The notes: generated by a model from the sequence alone, not told the origin. Numbered from the stretch's first letter, positions 1 through 14,499 are shown. The stretch is DNA of 64,000 bases from Alectoria sarmentosa (GCA_009733775.1 WOGZ01000072.1:1-64000); one strand, 5' to 3'. Numbers and translations are program-made.

Positions 1-748
1 ATTTATAATAATTTTATTTAATTATAAACTTAATAAATCGTTTAATTTATAAAATGAATATAAAATAAAATATATAATTTAATTTAATTTAATTAATATA
101 TAAAAGTATCTTAATTGCGAAAAAAGAAAATTATCGCGTTATTTATTATAATAAAACATTATCACTTTTTTTAATATAATGTTTTTTTTAAAGTAATTTC
201 GTTAAACGTATTTTTTCTTTGTTTATTCGCAATTTCTTTTATTTTTTCTTATTATTAATATATTTTTTTATTTAAATTCTTTAACGATTATATATATATT
301 TTTCAAATTTATTATTAAGACTTTGCTTTATTAAACGATATATAAACGAAATACTTATTATCGAAAACTTTTATCTTCATTTAATTTAAATTCGTTTGAA
401 AAAAAAAAACTTTAATTTTATAAAAAATATTAATTTAATTAACGATTTTAATTTATTAAAAATATAATATAATTATAAATAACATTATAATAATAAACGT
501 AATTATTTTTTACGCGAAAAACGTTTTTATTAAATAAATATTTAAAAATAAATGTAAACGAGTTTTAATAATAATTAAACGATAATTATAAACGTTATTT
601 GAAACGCGATATCTTTTTTTAATAATTAACTTTTCTTTTTAAACGATTATGAAAATATTAATAAAATTATACTTTAAAACGTCGTTTTATAAAAAATACG
701 CGAAATTTTTAAAATAATAATTATCGTAATTTTTTCAAATATCGTTTT
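1..748. other. Degraded AT-rich DNA left of the LTR element
   Basis: No gene or clear repeat unit is visible. Remaining C bases lie largely in CpG or CpT, with few CpA. This matches the other flanking DNA and contrasts with the palindrome arms, where CpA and TpG are commoner. Confidence 0.6.
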
Positions 749-904
749 TGTTACGAGCGTATTTTATTTAATTCTATCGATTCTTCGATTTTAGCGTGAT
801 TTAGAAACTTATATATAAATTTTCTCTTTTATATATAATTCTTTAAACTTATTATTCTCGTTATATACACTTATATAATCTTAAATTTTATACTAGTTTT
901 AACA
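749..904 (+). repeat. 5' LTR of a small RIP-mutated LTR element
   Basis: This 156-bp segment starts with TG (TGTTACGAG...) and ends with ACA. It aligns without gaps to 3462-3617, also 156 bp, with differences that I read as transitions (for example the ACA end reads ATA in the second copy). The five bases before it are GTTTT and those after the second copy are ATTTT, a 5-bp target duplication with one G/A change. Five-base duplications and TG...CA ends are typical of LTR retrotransposons. Confidence 0.75.
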
Positions 905-3461
905 TTATAATAAGTTTTCTTTATATTTTCGACGAAGAAAATATACGAGTTTTTTATTTACTCGAAATAAGCGATCGAGTCTGATAAAAAACACGCTAAG
1001 TCTTTTTATTATACAGACACCTCACATTTAAAATACCTATATCGCAACTTACATTATTCGAAAAAACACATATTAAAGTATTTACATTTTTTATCACATC
1101 TAATTTCATTAGAAAACAAGTCTTTTATATCAAATATAAGAAACTTTTCTCCGCTCGCATTATATTCACTCAGCTTCATCGTTATCTTATTAACACCCGA
1201 CGAATTTCGATTATATCGAAAGAATAATATTTAAAATACTTATATTTTTTACGACGACTCGATTAATTCAAAAACGAGTCTGCTATCGCCTTCACAAAAA
1301 AACATTTTCAACACTTAAATAGTGAAACCTTTATCGAAATCTCAATATTACAATCGTTACGCATATTATAATAGCATTTATCTCCGTTATAAAGAGTATA
1401 ACGTCTCACAAATTCGATTTAATAGTATTTATTATTATTGAGAGTTTTATTAAAGAAATTCATTTTTAACACTTTATTCGAAAATATCGAAATTATTATA
1501 TAACATATTATGATTTCTTTTTAACAAAATATTATATTAATATCAAAATACATTTCTTTATAACGACGATTATTTATATATAATAAATAATTTTATTTTA
1601 TATACGAAGACTTATATACTCGTTATTCATTTTTAAACTCGTTATAATTTCGTATATCGTATATATAACGCTCTCTTTTTATTAAAAATCTTTATTAACG
1701 ATTATCGAAGAATTAATTTATAATTCAGAAATTATAAAATTAAAAATTATTTGATAATTTTATATCTTCTTTTTCGCCTTCGCTACGAAATTTTGAAGCG
1801 TTGAAAATATATCGATTTTTTAAAACACATGAATTATTTTTGTCACATTTATCACGATTTGAATAGTTAATTAAATTAATATTTAATTTTAAATTATTAA
1901 ATTTATTTGTTTTCAATAATAATAGATTTAAATTCGAGAATTAAAAGCTACGAATTTAAGATAAGCTTTTTTTTAATAAAAATCATTATTTTATTAACGC
2001 ATTTTAAATTAATTATGTTATATTACGATTTAATAAAAAAGCAAGCGAGTATACGATATATAAACGTAAAAACGTAATTACGAATTTATATCTCTTAATC
2101 GACGATGTTTTGAATTAATTAAGCGATTTTTATAAAATATTATTATATATTCAATATCACGCGAATTATTATATATGCGAGAATTTAAAATAAGAAATAA
2201 AGTAATCATTTTTCGAATTTTATACGAAACTCATAAAATATAATAAAGATTAATCGAAACGTAATTTAATAAGTTATTTAAAACATAATATAATAAAAAA
2301 ACTACGAAAAATATATATAATTATAAGCATTAAAAAGCATTAAACACTTATATAACATAAAAATTATTTAATACGCGTTGATTTTCTTTAACGATTTAAT
2401 GTAAAAGAAGAGATCATAAAGAAAGCGAATGCATTTATTAAATAATATGTTAAAATAAGATTTAAGGTTGCATATAAAAATCGTGATAAATACGTTATTA
2501 TTTCTCGCTTTAATTTAAAAGAATATCGACGTTGAAAAGATTTTAAATTGCTTCGCAGTTAAAAGTAAAGTTATATATTAATTAAATTTATTAACACTTA
2601 ACCTCGCTAAGAGATTTAATATCGTTAAAATAGCATATAATTTAATCGCGAAGTTAGTTTAAATTCGTAATCTTTAATTATTATTATATAATAACATTAT
2701 TAATAATAAAAATACGATATTAAATAGTATACGACTCGGCAAAACCTCGAATATGCTATTTTTAAACGATTTGAATTTATTTTATATCTGAAAAATGCGC
2801 TCAAATTCGTTATTTTCGACGATTGTTTAAAAACTCATTAATTAATAATAACGTTATATAAAATTTATTAATCATGACATTTTTATAAATATATGTATAA
2901 ACGATATTCGAAAGTATATCATATCGTTAATTAATTTTATTATCGTCGTTGATAATCTCGTTTGATTTCGCATAAATAACATTTCATAAAAAAAGATATT
3001 CGAAAGTCATATCGAAAAGCACGATGTTCAATTAAGGTTTAACGTTTACGACTCGAAATCGACCGAATTAATCAAATCGCATCATTTTTTATATTTTTTT
3101 GCGATTGCGATATCGAATTTAAATGAATATTATATTAAAATATTAAATTGCGTTTATAATCATCAATTGCTTATTTTTATATCAATTTTCTTTATTTTTG
3201 AAATTTTATAACGTTATAATATCAGACTCGCGACGAGATTATTAGTGAATATCTTAAATATCATATTAATATCGCTATCGTCGTCGAAGAAAGAAACGTT
3301 ATTAAGATATTAAGTTTTTTTATTTTCGATTAATTTTCTCAGCATATATATATAGCGATTCTTTTATATAAAAATTATATATAATCTTCATTAACGTTAT
3401 CGATAAAAAAGATTTACGATTTATAGCGATAAGAATTATCGTTATTTAAAAAGAAAAATAA

Positions 3462-3617
3462 TGTTACGAGCGTATTTTACTTAATTTTATCGACTTTTCA
3501 ATCTTAACGTAATTTAAAAATTTATATATAAATCTTCTCTTTTATATATAATTTTTTAAACTTATTATTCTCGTTATATACATTTATATAATCTTAAACT
3601 TTATATTAATTTTAATA
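3462..3617 (+). repeat. 3' LTR of the small RIP-mutated LTR element
   Basis: Second 156-bp copy of the repeat at 749-904, preceded by a purine tract and followed by ATTTT, the presumed target duplication. Conserved internal blocks include the stretch ending in the sequence TTATTCTCGTTATATACA, shared by both copies apart from transitions. Confidence 0.75.
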
Positions 3618-3622
3618 ATTTT

Positions 3623-5723
3623 TATTTTTCTTTAAAAAGATTATATCGCTTATTTTTATTTCAAATTTTTTTTAAATATTATTATTTTATTTTTTTACGA
3701 TATTATAAATAAATTCGATTTAATTAAATTATTATATATAATTAAATTAATTTTTTAAAATAAAATTTCGATATAAAATCGCTTTTATATCGAGGTTATT
3801 AATCGTATATTTTAAGATATTCGTAAAAATTTTAAATCGTTTAATAATATAATTATATACTTTTACGACGATTTTCGTTAAACTTTATTAATTATTAAAA
3901 GCGTTAAGTTAAAACGTATCGTTATATTTATCTTAAAAATCTTATATTTATAAAATCACTTTTAAATTTTCAAACTTACGAAAAATATAATATTTCGCAA
4001 TTTAAATTTAATTAAATAAAATCGTGTTAATATAAAGCATTCGCAAATAATTTTTTAAATATAAATAATAAAATTTTAATAAATATAATAAAACGAAAAG
4101 TTATTAATTAATTTATCGATTAATTATTAAATAACATTATGATAAATTTCATTAATGTTATTTATCGCGATTTGAATTCACATTAAGCATTTAATTTTTA
4201 CATTTTTAAAACGATTTTTTGCATTTTTAATAAAGACGTTATTTTATTCAATAATCAAATTTTTAATAAATTTTTTAAAATTAAAACGATATATATTAAT
4301 CGTGATCAAATCGTTAACGAAAAAATAACTTTCTTTTATTTATCGAATTAATAAACGTTTTTAAATCAATTTTTTTATTATTTCATTATTTGAAATCAAA
4401 ATAAAGTTATATAATAATGTTATTAAGAAATTTATAATAATTATAAAATTTATATAATAAAACACGTTTATAAATTAAATATATTAAATTTAAAATACTT
4501 AATTATCGTATTTTTGAAAACGAATATAATAATAAACGTTATTATATATTACGCATATCTTTTATTTCATTTAATTCGAATAATTTATATACTTTTTTTC
4601 GACGAATTTAATATTTAATTCGCTTAATCTTTAATATAATTATTAATAAATCGTAAAATTAATTTTTATAACAAATCGATTTATATTTATAATCGAAAAT
4701 TTTCGTTTATAATTAATTATATATAGTTTTAAATCGAGTTATTAATAAAGTCGATTTATTTATTATAATTTTAAGCGATTTATTAAAAAGACAATCGAGT
4801 TATTCGATTAAGTGTATTAAAAATAAAATTATTAAATAAATACTTTTTATATAATAATAAAAATAAATTATATACGCATAAAAATCAAATAAAGTTCACT
4901 TAATCGACGTTATTTAAATTCGTTTCGTTTTTATTTAACTTAAATATTATAAATTTAATTTATAAATCTTAATTTATAATATTATATTACGTTAAATTTA
5001 ATTTAATCGCGTATTAAATAAAATATAATAACGTAAATTAAAAATTATAAAATTTGATAATTAAAATAATTTTAAATTTAATTATTAAATTTTTATAATT
5101 AATTATAATTTAATTATATATAATATATATAATTATTATATAAATTTTTAATTACAAATTTATAAAGTTTATTAAGCATTTTTATACTCGTATAATTTAA
5201 CGTTAAAGTTAAAATTTATATTATCGTAAATTAATTTTCGTTAATATATAAAATTAATTAAAATTATTACGAAAATAAATTATAATTATTAATATATATA
5301 AAAGAATAAAATAAAACTATATTAAAATATTTTAAATTTATATATATAGTTAACTATAAATTTTATATTATTACGCTTTTCGATTAACGTTTAAATAACG
5401 ACTTTTAAATCTTTTAAACGCTTTTATTAAAAATTTATATATAAAAATCTTATATTTCTTATCTTTATCTTTTATAAAAATATAAATATTTTATAATTTC
5501 GCAAATTATAAATCTCTTTTTATCGCTTTTCAAAAATATAAAAATTATAAAATTAAAATATATATATATATATTAATATTTAATTTAAATATATTATTAT
5601 TTAAAAAAATAACGACTTTTAAAAAACTTTTACGTTTATTTAACGAATTATTTTCTTTTTTAAATAACATTATAATTTTTTATTATATTTACGAGATTAT
5701 TATATCGTTAAAATTATATAAAT
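3623..5723. other. Degraded AT-rich DNA between the LTR element and the palindrome
   Basis: No gene, RNA or repeat unit could be supported. C bases are scarce and strongly biased to CpG: in 4981-5040 and 5221-5280 all seven C residues are followed by G. This looks like longer or more complete mutation than in the palindrome arms. Confidence 0.6.
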
Positions 5724-5754
5724 TTATAAATATATCGTTTCGAAGTCGATATAG

Positions 5755-5850
5755 ATGCTTTTAAGCAGCGGAGCAGAGCGAAACGAAGTGAAAAATAAAA
5801 AATAAATGTTTTTAAAGAGCGAAGCATTAAAAACGAAACGAAACGAAATA
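5755..5850. repeat. GC-richer outer terminus of the left arm with GCGAAG-like repeats
   Basis: Just inside the outer boundary lies a run with unusually many G residues for this island. It contains GGAGCAGAGCGAAACGAAG and related GCGAAGC, CGAAACG and CGAAGTG motifs repeated to about 5910. The mirror at about 54300-54360 is also conserved, reading CGCTCTGCTCCG on the plus strand. Its preservation at both extreme ends suggests a short-period repeat that resisted mutation, or terminal sequence of the original unit; I cannot tell which. Confidence 0.6.
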
Positions 5851-5924
5851 TGTTTAAAAGTAAAGAAGATAAGAGAAATGTGTAATAAATGCTCTTGAAA
5901 AGCGAAGTGTATTATGATTTATTT

Positions 5925-6310
5925 AATGCTTTTATGCTTTTATGCTTTATGTTTATATTTCATCAATATAATTTATTTAATGCTTTAATGCTCTGATGTT
6001 CTTATATTCATGTTTTCATATTTATGTTTCATATTTATATTTCTTTTTTTAATCGATGTTTATATTTTATATTTATGCTTCTTTTCTTAATCGATGTTTA
6101 TATTCATATTTATGCTTATATTCATATTTATGTTTTCGTATTTATATTTTCTATTCAAGCTTTATATTTATATTTCATATTTTATATTTTATATTTTATC
6201 GATGTTTATAACTTATACTTATACTTCTTTTTTTAATCGATATTTATGTTTATCGCTTATGATTTATAATCTATATTTATATTCATATTTATTTTCATTT
6301 AATTAACTTA
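5925..6310. repeat. Degenerate AT-rich tandem repeats (ATGCTTT and TATTTATGTTT types)
   Basis: Short repeats of ATGCTTT merge into longer degenerate units mixing TTTATATTTATG, TTTCATAT and AATCGATGTTTATA. Overlapping open frames here come from the repeats and are not genes. The mirror lies at about 53810-54190. Confidence 0.7.
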
Positions 6311-6337
6311 TTCATAATTCTTTCTTTATTATATAAT

Positions 6338-6574
6338 TTGATAATATCGATTTTAATTTCACGCTTTTCATTCGCGCCTTTATTTTTTATTTTAAATTTC
6401 AAAAATATTGCGTTTATTTATCTCGCAATTTATGTTTTCGATTATTTTCGTGATATTTTTGAAAAGTTGACACGTATATTCGATAAACGTTTTTATTGTT
6501 TTAATATAAATCATTTATTTTACATCTCGTTTCATCGCGTTAAACGTAAACGAAATTATATTATCTTTAAATAA
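6338..6574 (+). pseudogene. Possible coding relic, conserved open frame in both arms
   Basis: A frame of 78 codons is open here, and the mirrored frame (53566-53781, minus) is open over 71 codons with mostly conservative substitutions. Shared segments include LAIYV.DYF..IF.KLTRIFD and HRVKRK near the end. Both begin at TTG rather than ATG, so this is at most an internal fragment. Two arms keeping the same frame open after about 15% divergence suggests former coding sequence, but the opposite strand could equally have been the coding one. No family recognised. Confidence 0.35.
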
Positions 6575-7429
6575 CGATAAAATGTTTTAAAAGAGTTGAA
6601 TTCTTCGTAAAATTAATATTGAATTGTTTAAATAAAAGAAAAAGACTTATTATTTTCGTGATAATCTCATCATGATTTAACATTTGATTTAATTCGAATA
6701 AACGATATATCGTCTTTTCAAGATGTTAAACCTTAATTTTCAAGTTTTTAACATTTTTTTTTAATGCGTAATTCATTTTTAAGCGTTGAACGTTTTTTTT
6801 TAAAACTTTCGAGACTTTTCGAAATTCGATTTGATTTAATTGCGCGATAATAGATTGTAAAATTTGAATTTAATTATTATTAATAATTTTGAAAAATATA
6901 TTAATATCGTTAATAGAAAAATTGCGCGGCGTTTAATTTCGATTAATTGAATTGAATACGAAAATAATTTTAAATTGAAATTAAAATTTCTTTTGAAATT
7001 GAATATCGTGAATCGAAACATTTATATTCGAATTAAATTGCAACGATGAAAATATTAAATCGATATTCTTTTTAACGTTCTTCGTTTTCGAAGATTAATA
7101 AATTTAAGAATTTTAAATATACGTTAATAATATCTTTATAAATGATTGAAAAATAATATATCATATCGATAACATTAATTTGAATAAGATTAATAACTTC
7201 GTCGTATTTCTTGAATTGAATGTTGCGATGTGTGAAACAAAAATAAAATTTATGATTTTTTTTAAATTCTTTTATATAAGGGCTTTTCGCGCATTAATAA
7301 CCTTTGTTAATAATCGCTCGATATTTATTTAATCATTTGCATATACGATTAATGAGCGAAAGAATTAACATTTCGATTTGCTTTCGTAAACAATAAGACT
7401 TTTTTTTTCATTTTAATTCTTTTTAATAC

Positions 7430-7545
7430 ATATATCGAGAAGCGAAAAGAGAAGAAAAAGAAAAAAGAGAAAAAAAGAGAAGAGAGAGAAGAAGAAGATC
7501 ACAAATTTCGAAAAAAAACAAAAAAAAGAGAAAAGAATTAGGATG
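7430..7545 (+). repeat. Purine tract (GA-rich), mirrored by a poly-T tract
   Basis: About 110 bases are nearly all A and G (GAAGAAAAAG, GAGAAGAGAGAGAAGAAG). The mirror at about 52565-52690 is polypyrimidine and includes a run of about 25 T at 52633-52657 where the left arm still has interspersed G. Many C-to-T changes in the right arm would explain the difference. Confidence 0.75.
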
Positions 7546-8399
7546 TGATTAAAAATCGATGTTTTCGAGATATATTTATATTGAGATTTAATGAAAATAA
7601 GCGTATTGAGCAATGAATAAAATCGAAATAAGATTAAAATAAAATTGATAAATTAAACGAATATTATAATGGCATTTTTGTTGTAATTTTGAACGCTTTG
7701 CGATTTTAATAAAAACACATCGATATAATTATATTATTAAAGGTTTAAAAGCAAAGATTCAAAAATTTTTCGAATGAATGCATAATATGTTTATTTGTCG
7801 AAAATTTGTTATGTTTTTTTTATAATTTATTAATAAAGACTCTGCTGTGTGTTGAGATTATAACGAAAAAATTTTAAAAATTATAAATGAGATTTAAACG
7901 TCGATATATGTTATTAAATATGAGATTGAAAATGAGCAAAAGAGAATATTCACGCTTTTGTATATAAATAACAAATAATTAATTAGGAAAAGTGTTATAT
8001 ATTTTATATCAAAAGTTTCAATGAATAACAATCGCAAGCAAAATTCTTTATAACGAAATACATTAATCGATAATAAACATTCTTTTTTATAATCTTAATG
8101 TGTATAAAAATAACATCATTATTATATCAAAATCATTTGATTATTAATCAAATCAAATATAACGGTCATAATCATCGTCATCATTATTATCATCATTTTT
8201 TATTTCATTTTCGTTATCTCGTCGCGCTTTATTCTCGTTGCGCTTTCTCTTTATACGTTAAAATTTTTGAAAGATGAAAAAAAAACGATTAATTATTATA
8301 TTATTCAATTCGCATAACAAATATCAAAATGATTAATTGACGTTTTATATTAATTATTATGACGTTTTATTTGCATTGTTACATCGTTCTTTGCAATAA

Positions 8400-8960
8400 T
8401 CTTAATTTTGCGATAATTTTGATTTTTTAATAATCTTAATCTTATAATAACAATGATTTTAATCTCGCGATAATTTATGTTTTATAATAACTTTGATCTT
8501 ATAATGATTTTAATCTTTAATGATTTTGATTTTTAATGATTTTGATCTTCAATGACTTTGATTTTTAATGATTTTAATTTTTAATAACTTTGATCTTATA
8601 ATGATAATGATTTTAATTTTATAATAATTTTGATTTTGCAATGATTTTGATTTTGCAATGATTTTTGTTTTGCAATGATTTTAATCTTATAATGATTTTT
8701 TATTACATTGATTTTAATTTTTAATGATTTTGATTTTATAATAATAATGACTTTAATCTTATAATAATTTTAATCTTATAATGATTTTGATTTTATAATA
8801 ATTTTGATCTTGCAATAATTTTAATCTTGCAATGATTTTTTTTGCAATGATTTTTATTTTGCAATAATTTGATCTTATAATGATTTTGATCTTTAATAAT
8901 TTTGATTTTACAATAATTATAATATTATAATAATTTAAATTAATAATGATTTTGAAGATT
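8400..8960. repeat. Degenerate tandem repeat of about 15-18 bp units
   Basis: Units of the type TTATAATGATTTTGATC and TTTTAATGATTTTGAT recur about thirty times with drift in length and sequence. The mirror is at about 51160-51730, with units such as AAAATCATTATAAAATC. Variable unit length argues against an intact coding repeat. Confidence 0.75.
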
Positions 8961-11659
8961 TTTGTTATTTATTCTCATTTTGCATATTAAAATTTATTTG
9001 ATTTATTCGTTTTTTTATTATAATTTGTTATAACATTTTTATTCATATTTTAATTATAAACATTTAATTAAAGATGAAAAAGTTAATGAGATTTTTCGCT
9101 CGTTAAACGAAGCAATAATAATCAACTTTTTTCGTTTAATTTAATACATTTCAATCTTTTTTTTTTCTTCTCTCTTATGTTCTTTTCTTTTAATATCATT
9201 ATTTTTAATATATTAATGAATTTTGTTTTGTTATAATTGTTATAAGATGAAAAAATGTTTTATTAATGTTCGAATTAACAATGTAAATCAAAAGAAGAAT
9301 ATGCTTTATTATTGTTCGAGTTGATAATGCAAATTAAAAGAGAGATATGTTTTATTGTTATTCGAATTAATAATGTAAATTAAAAAACAAATACGCTTTA
9401 TTATAATTTGAATTAATAATAAAGTCTAATGAATTAAATGCGAGATTTTTTGAGAGAATAATAAGATATTTGTAATTTTAAAAAATAAAAATCATTATTT
9501 TATTTTTCAATTTGATTTAATGTTTTATTCGACGCACTTTATTATGCGCTTTTCAAAATTTGATTTTTAAGATATAAATGAAATATTAAATAATATCAAA
9601 GTCGATTAACGTATCAAAATTATAAGATTTTTAACATTCAATAATAAATTACACGAATAAAAAATAATGTTCTTTTTCATCAAATATAAATAATAAATAT
9701 GTGCGTCGTTAAATGAATTGCGATGTAAAGAAAAAGAATTTTATTCATTAATTATTAAAATACGATTTTATTTTTTATTATATAAAACAATTAAATGTTA
9801 TTTATATCTTTCTTATTTATTTCTTATTCTTTTTTTATTATTCTTTTAAACGTATTTAAGACCTCATTTATTTATCTTGAAATTCGTTTATTATTAAACG
9901 AGATTCATTTAATTCAAATATGAAACAAAAAAGATTTTCATAAAATTGAAAGTCTTTTTGAGAATCGTGTTGTTAAAATAAAATGAATAAAGAAAATCTT
10001 TAATAAGATGAAACGTTATCGATAATGTCGAGCAATTTTCAAAACACCGCGAGACGTTTATTATATCATCGATCTTTCGATATTATAATGTATATGATTT
10101 GCAATCTTAAATTATTTATATAAATTTCATATTATCTTCGTGATCTCGTCTTAAAATTCATTCGCATTTTTTCATATTATCATTTCATCAACGTATTAAT
10201 ATTTGAAATTTTAATCTCGCGATTCATTAATCAATATAACATATAAATGAAATTATATGTATATCAAAATTATAAAAAAAGGCGATATGTTTTACGTGCG
10301 AGATTCAATTCAAAAATCGTTTATAATAATCGAAAGATGAGATATAAACATCGATATCATAAGTGATTATTAAAAAATCGAATTCAAATCGAAATCATAA
10401 ATTTAACGATTTAATTGAAAATCAGAAAAAGATTCAATTGAGAAGATTAATGTTAATATCGAATAAAAAAAAAATGTGAATCGTTTATCAAATTGAATTT
10501 AAGGATATTAAAACACCTTTTGAATAATTATGTTCAATTCGATCGCGGCTTTATTAATCGCTTTCGTTAATATTTAAACATTAAAAAATTCGTTTTATTT
10601 ATATATAAATGTTTCGTTATATAATATAAGATTATAAGACTTATTCGATTTAACGCGATTAAATCTGTGATTAAATTAACACTATTAAATCAAATTGTAT
10701 AAAACAATCACACATTATTTTTTAATAAGCGTTTATATATCACGTTATGCAACGTCGTATAAAAAACTCAAAATTTTTTTTTTTTTTCGATCGTTTATAA
10801 GAAATTTTATGTTTAAATTATTTATATTTATTATAATCTTAAATAATGTTTTTCGAATTATTTAAATAAAACTTTTTCTCTTTATTATTTTATTAATAAC
10901 GTATTTTTGAATAATAAAAATAATATATTCGAGATTTTCGTTTTTAAAGGCTTTTTCGTTATTTTATAACAATTTCTCAAATATATAAAACATTTTTAAT
11001 AATTTTTTATAAAATGATAAAAAACGAATTTTAAAGCCTCGATTCGCATATTTCAAAATTCGAAATTTTTATATTAAATGTCGATTCGAAAGATGAAAAC
11101 CTTAAATTAAATTTATAATAAATATGAAATATTTAATTTTAATAATTCGAGCATAATAAAATAATATTAAAATTTTAACATCGTCGAATGCGAATGCGCA
11201 AATGTTAAGATTAAAATTTAAAAAAATCGTCATCAAATTTGAAAACGTTTTGAAAACAATTTATAAATAATGATTGAAATAATTAATAATGAACGTGATT
11301 ATTTTATGATTTTTCGTTATCATTATTTGCGAATTGTTATCGAATAAATTTTTTTTTCACATTTTTTCGATCGCAAATGTTTTATTCTTCGTCTTCGCAA
11401 ACGATAATTCATAAATATAAAAATTCAAATTCAAATCTTGAATTCGTTTTTTTTTATTATGAATTGAATTAATATAAAATAAGGTTATTAACATTATATC
11501 GTCGACAATTATAACATTTTGTCAACTTAATTTTTTAAAAATGTTTTTAATTATTTGAACAAAAGTTGCGACGAAAGACGTATCGTTAATATGAAATGAA
11601 AATGCAAATGATCTTAATTCATTCAACATTTTGATTATCACTTCAATTAATTGTTTACG

Positions 11660-12073
11660 TTAACACATTATAATATCAAAATAAAAAAAAATTCTTTTTA
11701 ACGCAATTCGTGAGCAAAATTTTTTTAAAAACTCAAAAAAATTAATTAAAAATCTTTCATCTTTATTATTAAATTCATATATTCAAATATAAATCTCGTT
11801 ATTAAAAATCGTGATATCGATGTTTAATTTCGCAACGACATCACGATTTATTAAATCGCTTTTTATTTTTATATCACACATTAATCGATATAATTTTATA
11901 TATGAAAATTTTTAATGCATTAGACGAGCTCGAAAGGCGATTAAAATATAACGAAAATTGTAAAATATCTTAAAAACGTTAATAACATCATTATCATCGT
12001 TATTGAAATTTAAATGAAAAAATTCATTATAATTCGAAAATCAATTCTCGCTTTGACGAAAAAAAAATAACAT
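11660..12073 (-). pseudogene. Left-arm partner of the 137-codon relic at 48044-48457
   Basis: Read on the minus strand from the ATG at 12073, this aligns codon by codon with 48044-48457 but has stops where the other arm has CGA: an arginine codon appears as TGA and another as TAA. Both arise by the transitions expected of RIP. The product is unknown. Confidence 0.45.
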
Positions 12074-14499
12074 TAATAACGAAATTAATCAAAATTGAAA
12101 TTCTTTAAATTTTTCGAAATTATTCGATTCATCGAAATAAATGTTACAATTAATACGTTAAACATTTATCAAATATTTAAAAAGATTATTAAAGTTTAAT
12201 GCGAATATTATGATGTTATTTAAAGCGATATGTATTGAAATTGCTCATATAATTTTCGTCGATATTAATAAAAATCAATGCGCAATTATAAAAATGATGA
12301 ATGAAAAGTTATTTAAAATATCGATAAAACTTCTCGTATTGGATTTACGATGTGACAATTTCGTCTTAAAAAACAAAATTCTTTAATCATAATAATTTGA
12401 TCTCATTAATTAAATCATTTTTAACGATTTAAAACATAATCAAACGCGTTTTTCGTTATTAAATTCGATATTTATTTCGTCTTAATATTATTATATATTA
12501 ATTATTTCGCAACAAATTAAAGGCAATTTTTTATAATTAAAATTTTGAGATTTTTAAGCGATAAAAGATTATGTAAATTCAATATGAGAATAAATAATTA
12601 TTTATATTCATTAAATTAATATCGTTTTCTTCGTTAATACGTATAATAAATTAAATCATTAACAATTTTCAATATGAAAATTATCGAAGTCTTCGTTGAT
12701 TGAATCATTATTTATATTTTTTTTCGTTGATTAAATGAAAAACTTAATTTTAAAACGCGAATAAAACTCATAATAATTATAATTAATGCAAAAAATCGAA
12801 AACTTTTAATAAGCGAATGAATGCAAATTATGATTTATCGTTAACAATGAAACGAGTTATTAAAATTACACAAATATCAAAATTGAGACATATATAAATC
12901 ACGAAAAAGCATAATATATTTGTAAATTGTATTTTTTATATTTTTAATGTATTTACTCATTATTAATGCAAAAACCAATTACGAAAAACTCACAATCTTG
13001 ATTTAACACATCTCATCTCTTTGATTAACATTTTTATATTATTACATTTCGCTAAATACGATCAATAATAAAGATTTTAATTCAATACGTTTTATTAAAA
13101 AAAAATCGAATTCTTCATTTGACGAAATTTGTTTATTATAAAATTGTTTTTTTTATCATCGTCGTTATAATTGAGTTAATATGTTTTTTATAAATCTTCG
13201 ATCCGCATTATCTCTGCGAAACGCGCATTTATCAAAACATTTTTATATGTTTATATCAAATAAATTTAGAAAGTAATAATCTCATATTAATTTCGAACTC
13301 GTTTGCAAAATTTGTAAATGAATTCGAATTTTCTTTTCTTTTAAACGAATATAATTTATATAATTAAAAAATACGATTATATTTAAATGAATAAAAAAAT
13401 GTAGGAAAATTGCGTTTTATATATGATATAATGTCAACATCTTAATCGCGACATAAAGGGGACGGTTTTCAAATCCTTTATTTGATGCAACATCGCGAAT
13501 TAAATTCAATAAATTTCAAACGTAAAAAGCGTAACATATTATAAAGATTAATTTAAATCATTATATTAATCTAAATGATTATTATTTATTTACATTAAAT
13601 ATAATAAATCATATTTGAAATTAAAACAATATTTTAACACGTTTATAACGTTTTGTTAACAAAATCGACGAGCTTCGCGACAATAATCTTAATAATTCAA
13701 ATTAACGTCGACGATTTTATATATAATATAAATGAAATAATAATCGTGATAATACGTATAAGAGAAATTTATAAAAACATAATTATCACATTTAATGAAA
13801 TTGTCGAATTGAGTTCTATTTCATAATTATAAATTAAATCATATTCGAACTTTTATCATCATCGTTTCATAATTATATATTGAAAAAAACGCATAAAAGA
13901 TGTTAAAAACGATATAACTTTCTTTATTTTAAATAACCTTGATTATAATATTCAAAAATTTCAAAATTTTATACGTTTTAAAAATTAAAATGCAAATGTT
14001 TTTATGTTTTAATGTCACGTCTCATTACGCTAAAAGATTTTTATAAAAATTTTTAAATTTCGTCTTATTTTTCATTTTAAATTAATTTATTTCACGTATT
14101 TAATTAGAAAATCTTTTCGATTTTTTAATCGAATAAAATAATATTAAATTGTTATTAAAGGTCTATAACGCTCGATTTATCATATCATAAAATAATTTTC
14201 ATTTGCGCTCAAACGCGGCGATGATTATAATCGAAATAAATTATGATAATATTTTTAAAATTATTTTATTATCAAACATCACGCCTAAATCTTGAATAAT
14301 CAAATTTTCAAAATTATTAAATTCAATTTGAATTGTTATCAAAAAAACGAATAAAACATTCGATTTATTAAAATAATCGATTAAATAATTAACGTCATAA
14401 AATATAAAACTTTATGTTATATCGAAATCAAAAATTGTAAAAGTTTGAATTGCGTTTTAATAAATAAACAAAAAATTAATTATTCGAAAGAATGTTTAC

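Larger units (their letters stand above)
749..3617 (+). mobile_element. 2.87-kb LTR retrotransposon relic (short or non-autonomous)
   Basis: Two 156-bp direct repeats (749-904 and 3462-3617) bound a 2.56-kb interior and are flanked by a 5-bp duplication, GTTTT/ATTTT. A purine run (about 3448-3459, AAAAAGAAAAA) lies directly before the second LTR, as a polypurine tract should in plus orientation. No primer-binding site could be read after 904, which is not surprising after heavy mutation. The interior is too short for a full gag-pol of 4-5 kb. About 910-1850 is C-richer on the plus strand than its surroundings and may be old gag-like sequence, but no protein motif could be read. Short LTRs and 5-bp duplications fit Copia-like elements; this assignment is inference. 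Confidence 0.65.
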
